Assembly: GCF_003418935.1 (NCBI RefSeq)
Contig: NZ_QVMT01000002.1
Span: forward strand, 124,001-188,000
Origin: Emticicia sp. C21
GTDB lineage: Bacteria > Bacteroidota > Bacteroidia > Cytophagales > Spirosomataceae
Length of the DNA stretch: 64,000 nucleotides
Reading direction: 5' to 3'
Shown here: piece by piece, positions 35,464 to 43,995 of the stretch
Numbering within the stretch: position 1 is the first letter of the stretch
Layout: each line of letters begins with the position of its first letter
Made by a program: the position numbers and the translations under genes
The notes under the pieces: model-generated
What the model was told of the DNA's origin: nothing
Databases searched by the model: none
What the model saw: only the letters and a program-made list of their open reading frames with translations

Positions 35464-36945
35464 ATGAGAAAGAGAATTTTATTTTTAACACTGGGTATTA
35501 GCATTGCCTTATTTTCGGCGTTTACCTCTCCGGCTGACGATCTGGAAGCCCTTTTTGCGAAAATTAATGAAGACGTTTTAAGTCGGGGACGTGCCTACGA
35601 AACTCTGGGAGAAGCCACCTCTACAATCGGCCATCGACTAACAGGCAGCCCGAATGGAAAAAAGGCAGAAGACTTTGCTTACAAACTATTAAAAGAATAT
35701 GGCTATACCGATGTAAAATATATGCCTTTCGAAGTAGAATCATGGGCAAGAGATACGGTAAGCTTAGCAATTGTACCTAAGGGAAGCGATAATTTTCGCG
35801 ATGTAGAGGTAGTGGCTTTGGCGCATTCTCCGGTATCGTCACATATTAAAGGCCCTATTGTTGATTGTGGCGATGGGATAGAAGCTGATTTTGAGAAAGT
35901 AAAAGATGAAGTAAAAGGCAAAATAGCATTATTCAATATCAATCTTCAATCACCGGAAAATAAGGGTAAGAAAAACTTGCACCGCTCTGAAAAAACAGCT
36001 TTGGCTATTAAGTATGGTGCGGCCGGAGTAATTATTGCTAATGCAGTGGAGGGAGGGGTACTATTGACCGGAACAGCTTCGGTTACGGGAGCTTTAATTC
36101 CTATTCCTGCCGTATGTGTATCGGTAGAGAGCGGGAAGTCAATCCGCAAGTGGATGAACGAAGAAAAGAATATCTGGGCCGTGATTGATATGCAGAATTT
36201 CAGCCGACCTATCAGAGCCAGAAATGTGATTGCTACGCTACCGGGTAGTTCCAGAAAACATGCCAACGATAAAATTGTGATTGGTGGTCATTTGGATTCC
36301 TGGGATTTGGCTACCGGGGCGATGGATAATGGTATTGGCTCTTTTACGGTATTAGATGTGGCCCGGGTTTTTCAGGCTTTAAAATTAAAACCAAAACGCA
36401 CGATAGAGTTTGTGATGTTTATGGGTGAAGAACAAGGCTTGTTAGGCTCTAAAGCTCTGGTGAAAAAATATAAAGATGAGGGTAAACTAGATCAGGTTCA
36501 ATTAATGATGAATCTAGATATGGTAAACAATGCCAAAGGATTTAATGCGATGGGCCGCCCTGAATTACGTTCGTTCTTTGATGAAATCGGTAAAAAAATC
36601 AAAAATATTGATTCGACCTTTACCAATACTAATCCTAATTCGGCAGGCCTGCATTCAGACCATCAGCCATTTATGATACAAGGTGTTCCGGTATGTTCAC
36701 CATCAGGCAGCTTCCCTATAAAAGCTTATAATTGCTATCATGCCAACTGCGACCGTTTTGATTTGATAGACAAAAAGCAAATCAACAATAATGTACGCTT
36801 TACTGCCATGATGCTCTACGCTTTAGCCAATGCAGATGCGCTACCAGTAAAGAAAATGAACGATAATGATACGAGAGAGTTTTTGATCAAACAAAACCTC
36901 AAAAATGAGTTGATTATCGGTAAAGACTGGCGTTGGGAACAATAA
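35464..36945 (+). CDS. M28 family metallopeptidase, secreted
   Basis: The ATG at 35464 gives a protein of 493 residues with a clean signal peptide (MRKRILFLTLGISIALFSAF); an upstream ATG at 35422 would add 14 residues in front of it and is less likely. A PA domain insertion spans about 110-230 (SHIKGPIVDCGDGIE, AAGVIIANAVEGG). The catalytic domain has the co-catalytic zinc ligands in GGHLDSWDLATGAMDNG, MGEEQGLLGS, MNLDMVNN and GLHSDHQPF. It is an aminopeptidase or carboxypeptidase Q-like enzyme, probably periplasmic. A strong terminator follows the stop codon. Confidence 0.94.
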   Translation: MRKRILFLTLGISIALFSAFTSPADDLEALFAKINEDVLSRGRAYETLGEATSTIGHRLTGSPNGKKAEDFAYKLLKEYGYTDVKYMPFEVESWARDTVSLAIVPKGSDNFRDVEVVALAHSPVSSHIKGPIVDCGDGIEADFEKVKDEVKGKIALFNINLQSPENKGKKNLHRSEKTALAIKYGAAGVIIANAVEGGVLLTGTASVTGALIPIPAVCVSVESGKSIRKWMNEEKNIWAVIDMQNFSRPIRARNVIATLPGSSRKHANDKIVIGGHLDSWDLATGAMDNGIGSFTVLDVARVFQALKLKPKRTIEFVMFMGEEQGLLGSKALVKKYKDEGKLDQVQLMMNLDMVNNAKGFNAMGRPELRSFFDEIGKKIKNIDSTFTNTNPNSAGLHSDHQPFMIQGVPVCSPSGSFPIKAYNCYHANCDRFDLIDKKQINNNVRFTAMMLYALANADALPVKKMNDNDTREFLIKQNLKNELIIGKDWRWEQ

Positions 36946-36962
36946 GATCTTGATAGTAGAGT

Positions 36963-36998
36963 AGAATCCCTCACTTAGTGAGGGATTCTTTTATTTAT
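36963..36998 (+). terminator. Intrinsic terminator of the M28 peptidase gene
   Basis: A perfect 12-bp stem (36963-36974 with 36978-36989) with a 3-base loop is followed by TTTTATTTAT. It starts 18 bases after the stop codon. Confidence 0.9.
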
Positions 36999-37293
36999 AG
37001 ATAGTGGGTTAAATTGTCTTTTTAAAAGCTATTCTACATATAAGTAGACAAGTATATTTTTTTTCAAGACGGGAAAAGTAACCGAATCCTCAGGGATTCA
37101 TGCTGGCTATCAATATAAAATTGGACGAAAATTCGTTTGAACTTATTTTAACATCAATTTTCTACAAAAGGAAAATATAAGGCAGATGTTAATCATACTT
37201 TTTGCAAAGGAATAAATACGAATAGACGAAATATTGTAGTTTTGTAAAATACTGATTGGAAGTTTTAACTTAGTAGAACAAATAGAATATTAT
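36999..37293. other. Leader region of comM with a candidate -7 element
   Basis: The gene-free stretch 36946-37293 holds the M28 terminator and then AT-rich sequence. TAGTTTTG at 37237-37244 matches the -7 consensus TAnnTTTG about 50 bases before the comM start, but no TTTG sits 19-21 bases upstream of it. Nothing else was recognised. Confidence 0.35.
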
Positions 37294-38835
37294 ATGTTAT
37301 CAAAAACCTTTGGTGCTGCTGTGTATGGGGTAAATGCCACCTTGATAACAGTTGAAGTAAGTGTCATGCAAGGCTTGGGTATGGCGATTGTAGGGCTACC
37401 AGACGGAGCTGTGAAAGAAAGTCAACAAAGAATTGATGCTGCTCTTAAATATTGTAATTACCAGATTTCCCGACAAAAGACTGTTATTAATTTAGCTCCG
37501 GCTGATATTCGTAAAGAGGGCTCGGCCTATGATTTGCCAATGGCTATTGGCATACTGACAGCCGGAGACCATATCAAGCCTGCTAAAAATTTAGAAGAAT
37601 ATGTGATTTTGGGTGAGTTGGCGCTAGATGGTATGCTTCGACCTATCAAAGGAGTTTTACCTATTGCCATAGAAGCCCGTCGTACTAAGTTGAAAGGTTT
37701 TATTCTTCCAGTTGAAAATGCGCTTGAAGCTTCTATAGTAAATAATTTAGACGTGATAGGGGTAGAGAGTTTAACAGAAGCTATTGATTTTCTGACGGGA
37801 GCAAAAGCAATAGAACCATTAGTTACTGATACCAGAGATATTTTTTATAGTGCCATTAATGATTATGAAGCTGATTTCTCGCACGTTCAAGGCCAAGAGA
37901 ATATCAAGCGAGCGATGGAAATCGCAGCAGCGGGCGGCCATAATGTAATCATGATTGGTCCGCCGGGTGCAGGTAAAACCATGCTTGCCAAGCGTATACC
38001 ATCCATATTACCGCCTTTGACCTTACATGAAGCTCTGGAAACGACCAAAATTCATTCGGTGGCAGGAAAATTGGGAGTAAAAGCATCTTTGATTGCCCGT
38101 CGACCTTTCCGGGCTCCCCACCATACCATTTCTGATGCAGCTCTGGTAGGGGGAGGCGGTTTCCCTCAGCCTGGCGAAATCTCATTAGCACACAATGGCG
38201 TTTTGTTTTTAGACGAATTACCTGAATTTAAACGAACAGTATTAGAGGTAATGCGCCAGCCTTTAGAAGAAAGAAAGGTGGTCATTTCCCGCACAAAACA
38301 AGCGGTTGAATTTCCGGCCAATTTCATGTTGATAGCTAGCATGAATCCTTGCCCTTGCGGCTACTATAATCATCCGGAGAAAGAATGTACCTGTCCACCC
38401 GGCACCGTTGGCAAATACCTTAATAAAATTTCAGGTCCTTTATTAGATCGAATAGACTTGCATGTAGAGGTTACGCCCGTAAGTTTTGACCAGATATCTT
38501 CTACCCGAAAAAATGAATCTTCTTCAACTATAAGAGAAAGGGTAGTAAAAGCTCGTGAACTCCAGACAAAACGTTTTGAAAATTTTCCGGATATTCATTG
38601 CAATGCCATGATGCCACCTGAAATGGTAAAAGAAATCTGTGATATTGGGGAAGCAGGCAAAGCCTTATTGAAAAAGGCGATGGAACGTCTGGGCTTATCC
38701 GCCAGAGCTTATGACAGGATATTGAAAGTATCACGTACCATAGCCGATTTGGCAGATTCGGAAGAAATTCGCATTGAACATCTGGCAGAGGCCATCCAAT
38801 TCAGAAGTCTGGATAGAGAGAATTGGGCAGGGTAA
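37294..38835 (+). CDS. comM: YifB/ComM family Mg-chelatase-like AAA+ ATPase
   Basis: A 513-residue protein. The N-terminal Lon-protease-like (ChlI) domain covers about 1-190 and begins with LSKTFGAAVYGVNATLITVEV. The AAA+ core has Walker A GPPGAGKT at residues 222-229 and Walker B LFLDELPEF. It also carries the family's Cys-rich NPCPCGYYNHPEKECTCPP, and a C-terminal Mg_chelatase_C region ends at AEAIQFRSLDREN. ComM homologues act as hexameric branch-migration helicases helping integrate transformed DNA. The protein is cytoplasmic and stands alone here. Confidence 0.95.
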   Translation: MLSKTFGAAVYGVNATLITVEVSVMQGLGMAIVGLPDGAVKESQQRIDAALKYCNYQISRQKTVINLAPADIRKEGSAYDLPMAIGILTAGDHIKPAKNLEEYVILGELALDGMLRPIKGVLPIAIEARRTKLKGFILPVENALEASIVNNLDVIGVESLTEAIDFLTGAKAIEPLVTDTRDIFYSAINDYEADFSHVQGQENIKRAMEIAAAGGHNVIMIGPPGAGKTMLAKRIPSILPPLTLHEALETTKIHSVAGKLGVKASLIARRPFRAPHHTISDAALVGGGGFPQPGEISLAHNGVLFLDELPEFKRTVLEVMRQPLEERKVVISRTKQAVEFPANFMLIASMNPCPCGYYNHPEKECTCPPGTVGKYLNKISGPLLDRIDLHVEVTPVSFDQISSTRKNESSSTIRERVVKARELQTKRFENFPDIHCNAMMPPEMVKEICDIGEAGKALLKKAMERLGLSARAYDRILKVSRTIADLADSEEIRIEHLAEAIQFRSLDRENWAG

Positions 38836-39031
38836 AAACCTGTGCTATCATTGGATATTTTTATTTATTACTTGTTACTCGTTACATTTGATATTATGAT
38901 TGGCCGTTTTTAAGATTTTATGCCCTGCAGATGAAGAATTCGGGAAAAATGCTGTTAGGAAAATGGAATCAAATTATCGAAATGCCAAATAAGGTAAACA
39001 CAAGTAATCAAGTTTAAGTATGGAATCAGAT

Positions 39032-40738
39032 TTATGATAATTTAATGGTATGTTTAAAGGGTGTGAAGCCTGTTACATACACAGTTGGTGCATCCATTGC
39101 AGGTAATGCGCCTCGCAACTGGATATTTTTATGTTCGACTCTGCCCGATGAAAAATTTAGTGTATCGTTTCCAACAGAATAAGAACCATTCTGACCTGAG
39201 AAAAGAAAGGCTTTAGGAGTGGTAAGATGATTAGTGACTCCTGTGAATGTCCCACCCGGCCTGAAAATCAATTCGAGTGAAACGGGAACGCCTTCAGTTC
39301 CCGCCATATTGATTTCTATTTCTAAACCATTATTGGTTTCCTGAATCTTTATGCTCGTATCAAGTTCCTGGATTTCGCTTTGCTTCCTGAGCGTTCTTGG
39401 CATTTTTTCCCAATCACCATCGGCAGAGATTTTGTCTTTATCGAGCGGTTGATAATAAGGCCCATCCAGATGACTTCTTAATACCCAGGCATTCCCTTCT
39501 TTTTCTATTTTTTCAGACTGGAATTGTCCTTTACCAAAGAAAGATGCCGCTACCCTCATGGCCTGCAAGACTGCATTGCCTTTATGAAAAGTGAGCCAAC
39601 CGGGATTATTTGATAAAATTGTAGAATCCCAGTTGCCCCTTCTGATTCTAACTACACCTGAATACGGAAAGGCTTTCGCATAACTGGTTGGCAAAGGTCT
39701 ATCGGCAGGTAGTTCTTTCCATAAAGAAAGATCTTCTAAAAAGTAATCGAGATAACCAGCCAATTCATTTTTTGTGCTTGTTTTTTCAATTTGTCGGCAC
39801 ATGGCGGCCATTTCGCCGTTGTTTTTTTGAATAGCCATGAAGCGGTAGCAATAGTAGTACTTAGACATATTGCCTATAGTACCTTTATCCTGACGGTTAG
39901 AGGCCTCGGTAACTACTTCACCGTTCGGATGAACATAGTAAAGCGTCATCTCCAGGTTTTTCAGGACAGCATCTAATAATTCAGGTTTATTGAGACCTTT
40001 CGCCATAATTATTAGCGAACGATTGACGATAGGGGAATAAGTATTGGTACTTTTTTCGGTGTATTGTCCGTCCGGATCAAGGTCTATATGCTCGGCTAAC
40101 CATTGATTAATTCGATCAGTATAACGTTTGTCGGGAAATAGCTCATTTAATTTGGTTAGCGCCGCCGACACTACCCATCGGTGATTAGGAGTATGAATAC
40201 CCCCTGTAATTAGCGCTTCACCTGCATTTTTTAAGAAATTCTGCAGTAGCTCCAATGCTTTCTCTGAACCTTTTGTCTGAGATTGCTTAAGAAATTTATA
40301 GGCCGGGACTATATTTTCTAGTACAAAGGCAGTATCGGGTGTTGAATGGAAGTTAGTAGCCAATAGGTCAATAGTACCATCTGCATGCTGGAATTTGAGC
40401 ATGGCATTAGCGGCATCTTCCACGTCACGCAATACTTTTCTTGATTGATAATAGGCTGATTCAGGACAGGAAATCAACATACAGGCTTTCATCACAAAAC
40501 TACTGGTTGAATGCGGATTCGGTATTTCTACACCATCCATATATCCTCCGAAATACTTGCTTTTAACATCGGTTACTTTAATCAATTTAAAATTCGAGAT
40601 TTGTTGGTCATGTATCTTTATCCATTCCAATAGCCAAGCTGGTTTGGTCTCAAATTTTGCAGGGAGAGTATTAATTGTAAAAAAGGATACTGAACAAACC
40701 GAAAGAAAACCTGTATGTACAAATGTCCGTCTATTCAT
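39032..40738 (-). CDS. Secreted heparinase II/III-like protein with Tat-like signal
   Basis: A 568-residue exported protein. The N-terminus MNRRTFVHTGFLSV has a twin-arginine RRTF motif followed by a hydrophobic stretch, so export by Tat is likely. The first 350 residues look all-helical, with an alpha/alpha-toroid flavour (NHRWVVSAALTKLNELFP, DPDGQYTEKSTNTYSPIVNRSLI). The last 200 are beta-rich (GGTFTGVTNHLTTPKAFLFSG). This arrangement and the DGQYTE segment recall heparinase II/III-like polysaccharide lyases and related uncharacterised proteins. I see no decisive catalytic motif, so the enzyme class is inference. It is monocistronic. Confidence 0.7.
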   Translation of the reverse strand: MNRRTFVHTGFLSVCSVSFFTINTLPAKFETKPAWLLEWIKIHDQQISNFKLIKVTDVKSKYFGGYMDGVEIPNPHSTSSFVMKACMLISCPESAYYQSRKVLRDVEDAANAMLKFQHADGTIDLLATNFHSTPDTAFVLENIVPAYKFLKQSQTKGSEKALELLQNFLKNAGEALITGGIHTPNHRWVVSAALTKLNELFPDKRYTDRINQWLAEHIDLDPDGQYTEKSTNTYSPIVNRSLIIMAKGLNKPELLDAVLKNLEMTLYYVHPNGEVVTEASNRQDKGTIGNMSKYYYCYRFMAIQKNNGEMAAMCRQIEKTSTKNELAGYLDYFLEDLSLWKELPADRPLPTSYAKAFPYSGVVRIRRGNWDSTILSNNPGWLTFHKGNAVLQAMRVAASFFGKGQFQSEKIEKEGNAWVLRSHLDGPYYQPLDKDKISADGDWEKMPRTLRKQSEIQELDTSIKIQETNNGLEIEINMAGTEGVPVSLELIFRPGGTFTGVTNHLTTPKAFLFSGQNGSYSVGNDTLNFSSGRVEHKNIQLRGALPAMDAPTVYVTGFTPFKHTIKLS

Positions 40739-41207
40739 GAGGGGTAGTTTTTAAGAGGATTGTTAATGGTAGTGAAGCTTGTATGGGAGACTGAAGTACT
40801 TTTTGATTAGTTTTCCCAATGCAAGCTCACTCCCGTTTTTCAACTGTTGGCAGAGTTGAGAATAGGTTATACATTAACGTGTAATATTTAAGAATTCATT
40901 GATACTTCACATTATAATTTGAGATACCAGGGGTACAAATAAAGTATATTTTCGGAATAATTAACTATTAATCAAAGAAAACATAGTTGTATCAGTGAAA
41001 GCAAGATAAATGGAATAACCTAAGTAGGAATATTTAAGTAAATACTTTGATCAATGCTTTAAAAGATAAAACTTAAAGTTAGTGCTTTAGTCTTATACAA
41101 AAAGTAAGATGTAGTGCACAAACGAAAAAGGTCTCATAATCAATAGACTATGAGACCTTTCAATTATACCTTCGAGGTATTAGACTAGTAAATTATAATA
41201 ACAGTCG
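40739..41207. other. Intergenic region upstream of the heparinase-like gene
   Basis: This 469-base stretch carries the terminator at 41121-41160. The remainder is AT-rich, without a repeat, RNA gene or consensus promoter that I could identify, although the promoter of the minus-strand gene ending at 39032 must lie near 40740-40900. Confidence 0.45.
41121..41160 (-). terminator. Intrinsic terminator of the small membrane protein gene
   Basis: A perfect 12-bp stem (41127-41138 with 41149-41160) with a 10-base loop is followed on the minus strand by a short T-run reading CTTTTTCG. It lies 48 bases beyond the stop at 41208. Confidence 0.85.
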
Positions 41208-41402
41208 TCAGGCTTCGTCTTTAGTGGTACGTATCAGATTGATACCTGAAAGGAAAAAGATAAAGCCAATAATACCATAAATAATCAGAGACTTGATATT
41301 CTTAGCACCGCCTGAGGTATTAACAAATATCATAGCTGAATAAATAAGACCAACTATACCTAACACAGTAAGTATAGCTCCAAAGGTTCTTTTAAGGTTC
41401 AT
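41208..41402 (-). CDS. Small two-helix membrane protein
   Basis: A 64-residue protein with two transmembrane helices, about residues 8-28 (AILTVLGIVGLIYSAMIFV) and 38-57 (SLIIYGIIGFIFFLSGINLI), joined by a short NTSGGAKN loop. Small proteins of this shape are common in Bacteroidota and have no known function. Its reality is supported by the terminator placed right behind it and by a clean start 162 bases before the Kelch gene end. It is not in an evident operon. Confidence 0.72.
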   Translation of the reverse strand: MNLKRTFGAILTVLGIVGLIYSAMIFVNTSGGAKNIKSLIIYGIIGFIFFLSGINLIRTTKDEA

Positions 41403-41564
41403 AAATGTAAATTTTAAGTATTATGTGGAATAAATAAGCTGTAATTAAACGCTTATTGTCAATACGCTTAACTTACCTTAAAGCCTAAAAAACTATGCCA
41501 CCCTCTCGTATATACTTACACATTATTTACTGAACTAATTTCTCTTTTCACAATATTTATTTAT

Positions 41565-43337
41565 CTACAAGACTTTCTTCCATGTTTCACCATCCCATTC
41601 CCATGTATCGTTCTCATCAATAGGCCAGCTTATTCTGCCACCAAACAGCACCACTTTATCGCGTTTTTTGTCATATACCATATACCCCATTGCTCGTTTC
41701 ATAGGAGCCATTGTTGATAATTTATGCCATTTCACGCCATCCCATCCCCAGGTATCGTTTACTCTTTTGCCGTTTGACATACCTCCTGAAAATATCATCA
41801 TTCCTCGTTTGCTATCGTAGCAATAACCTGCCGCTATTCTTTCCCCGGGATTTTCGCCCTCAGGTTTGATATTTACCCAACTACTGCCATCAAATTCCCA
41901 GATACCATCGTTCATACCTCCGTATAAGACAGTCTTGCCTCGTTTTTCATCATAAATCATAGCAAAGTTACTTCTGCCTTGTGGAGAAATACCCTCAAAT
42001 TTTTTCCAGGTTTTCCCATCCCATTCGTAGGTTGCATTATTGAACAAATCCCGGTCTGCCATTCCCCCAAATAAAACAAATTTGTCTCTTTTACTATCAT
42101 ATACAAAACCGGGTTCTGTAGCTTTCATTTCAGGCAATTCATTGATTGTTATCCATTGCCCTTTTTCGAAAACCCGAAGATCAGCCAATGAATTATTGTT
42201 AGCAAAACCACCAAATGAATAGATTTTTTGTTGTCTGGTATTATAAGCCATTTTCATACCGCTACGTTCATCGCCTATATTTCCTACCTTTTTCCAGGCT
42301 TTGCCATTGTATGACCACACATCGTTAAAGAACGGAATAGTCTTGCCACCGTCAATGGGTGAGCTTCCCCCAAAAAGCATGACAGTATTACTTTTCTCAT
42401 CATAAACTAACTCATGATGTGCCCGCTTGGCAGGGATGTTTTTTGATACATAGCCGGGCCGTAGTTCGTCAATTACCGAGGCATCAATCCAATAGATATT
42501 ATTATCGGCATTTCTGGAACTACCCCAGAACAGATATTTACCATCAGGCGAAAGCCCGGCAAACCGTTCGTAAGCTTCGGTATTTATTTTTGTACCCATA
42601 TTAATCGCTTCTGTCCATTGACCATTTTGATTGAAACAGATAAACAAATCAGTTCCACCTAAGCTACCAGGCCTGTCTGACTCAAATATGATAAAGTCCT
42701 CTTTGTGAGAAATTAAGGGGCCATCTTCATAATTCTCAGTATTCAGATTTGCTGTAACTAACTTTTCGGAGGGAGTATTAACCGAAACAGCCATTATATC
42801 AAGCATCTTGGCTCCGGCTTTTCTATATGAATAATACAAATGCCCGGAAGAGGTAATAGAATGTGCATAAGCTGCACCATTGCAAACAGATGGGTCTAAG
42901 GGAACTGGTTTGCCCCAACCATCTTTCGTTTTTTCTACTTTCCATATCCACATATCTTCCAGTTTTGGAAAACCGTCCGGTAGTGGTCGGCGTGAAGAAA
43001 AATAGAGTATTTTACCATCAGGCGAAAATCTGGGGTAGACATCATCAGAGTTTTCTGATGAAAATGATGGGCGCGCAGGCTTTGTCCATTTCCCATTGAC
43101 TTTTCTGGATTCCAATATATACATGGGGCTATCTAACAAGCACCAGAGTACCACATCATTTTCTTTCGAAATAGCCGGGGCACTATGTTCTAGGGCATCA
43201 GCACTTACAATTCCTTTAGCAAAAACCTGTGCTTCGTTGCCCGGAGCAGGTAAACCGAAATAGGGTGTAGGTTTGGACAGGGCTATTCCTAAACCTAAGG
43301 TCAGAGTTAGAAATATTGTAATTTTTAGCTTTTTCAT
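41565..43337 (-). CDS. Secreted PD40/Kelch beta-propeller protein
   Basis: A 590-residue exported protein, signal peptide about residues 1-21. The first half (about 50-300) has TolB/PD40-like repeats: PRFSPDGKILYFSSRRPLP, FIIFESDRPGSLGGTDLF and GLSPDGKYLFWGSSRNADN. The second half (about 308-590) has five or six Kelch-type repeats with H-H-E-L-V-Y-D-x-K-x-x-x-x-x-L-F-G-G and W-x-W-D-G-x-x-W-x-K. Two propellers in tandem suggest a binding scaffold in the periplasm or on the surface. No catalytic residues are evident. A CAAAAATA at 43355-43362 could be its -7 element. Confidence 0.88.
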   Translation of the reverse strand: MKKLKITIFLTLTLGLGIALSKPTPYFGLPAPGNEAQVFAKGIVSADALEHSAPAISKENDVVLWCLLDSPMYILESRKVNGKWTKPARPSFSSENSDDVYPRFSPDGKILYFSSRRPLPDGFPKLEDMWIWKVEKTKDGWGKPVPLDPSVCNGAAYAHSITSSGHLYYSYRKAGAKMLDIMAVSVNTPSEKLVTANLNTENYEDGPLISHKEDFIIFESDRPGSLGGTDLFICFNQNGQWTEAINMGTKINTEAYERFAGLSPDGKYLFWGSSRNADNNIYWIDASVIDELRPGYVSKNIPAKRAHHELVYDEKSNTVMLFGGSSPIDGGKTIPFFNDVWSYNGKAWKKVGNIGDERSGMKMAYNTRQQKIYSFGGFANNNSLADLRVFEKGQWITINELPEMKATEPGFVYDSKRDKFVLFGGMADRDLFNNATYEWDGKTWKKFEGISPQGRSNFAMIYDEKRGKTVLYGGMNDGIWEFDGSSWVNIKPEGENPGERIAAGYCYDSKRGMMIFSGGMSNGKRVNDTWGWDGVKWHKLSTMAPMKRAMGYMVYDKKRDKVVLFGGRISWPIDENDTWEWDGETWKKVL

Positions 43338-43354
43338 AGTAAAGTCTTTTATTA

Positions 43355-43362
43355 CAAAAATA
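43355..43362 (-). promoter_or_regulatory. Candidate -7 element for the Kelch protein gene
   Basis: The minus strand reads TATTTTTG, matching TAnnTTTG, 18 bases before the start codon. No TTTG or TTG lies at the right distance upstream, so this is a weak call. Confidence 0.25.
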
Positions 43363-43471
43363 TCCTATCCCGAATTGATATATGTACCCCAATTAGTGGG
43401 ATTTTATCCCGACACTGTTAAAGTATAAGATAGTAGTTAAGTGAAACGAACAGATTAAGAATCTATATGTC

Positions 43472-43510
43472 AAAATGAGGGTATGATTGATTCAATCATA
43501 CCCTCATTTT
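43472..43510 (-). terminator. Perfect 19-bp hairpin terminator overlapping the dinB-family stop codon
   Basis: Arms 43472-43490 and 43492-43510 are perfectly complementary over 19 bases, and the ends are A4/T4, so the stem runs into a T-tract on the minus strand. The stop codon of the DinB gene at 43504-43506 lies inside the upstream arm. Confidence 0.85.
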
Positions 43511-43986
43511 GCCTGAAAAAGCCATTCAGGAGCATCTTTAATAGTTTGCCGCAAGTGTAAATTCAATTGTGCTACATGGTGTTGCAGATGCCGTATATTA
43601 TAGAGAATTATTTCATGAACTGAATAATTCATAGAACCTGATAAATTGATCCACCGGGATTTTAACTGTTGTTCTGTCAGATGCTCTATAAGATTTTTGC
43701 CTTTCTCTCTGCAAAAATATAAATAGTTAAGCAGCTCGGTTTTTATATAAGTTTTTTCAGGCATTCTATCCTCAAATTCTGATTCGGTAAATGGTTGAGG
43801 CGGGATAAAATCCTTTGGCTCCATGGTTAGATAATAGTCCAGAAAAAACAAGGCATGAAAAGCCTGATACCAGAATTTCAGATCTGTATCCCATTCTTCT
43901 TCAGGGCAAAGTACAATTGAATCTTCAAGCATATCTATGCTTGCTCCCATCTGGTTCCAGAGGCTTTGCTTAACTATATCTAACAT
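43504..43986 (-). CDS. DinB-family putative metalloenzyme
   Basis: A 160-residue four-helix-bundle protein. LWNQMGASIDMLEDSIVLCPEEEW opens the bundle, DLKFWYQAFHALFFLDYYL supplies the first metal-binding His, and NIRHLQHHVAQLNLHLRQ near residues 131-148 gives the later His residues. DinB-like proteins bind a divalent metal and often act as thiol-dependent transferases (bacillithiol or mycothiol type); the substrate here is unknown. The gene is 9 bases behind the CE15-like esterase gene, so they form an operon that ends at the 19-bp hairpin. Confidence 0.88.
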   Translation of the reverse strand: MLDIVKQSLWNQMGASIDMLEDSIVLCPEEEWDTDLKFWYQAFHALFFLDYYLTMEPKDFIPPQPFTESEFEDRMPEKTYIKTELLNYLYFCREKGKNLIEHLTEQQLKSRWINLSGSMNYSVHEIILYNIRHLQHHVAQLNLHLRQTIKDAPEWLFQAK

Positions 43987-43995
43987 AATGAAAGC

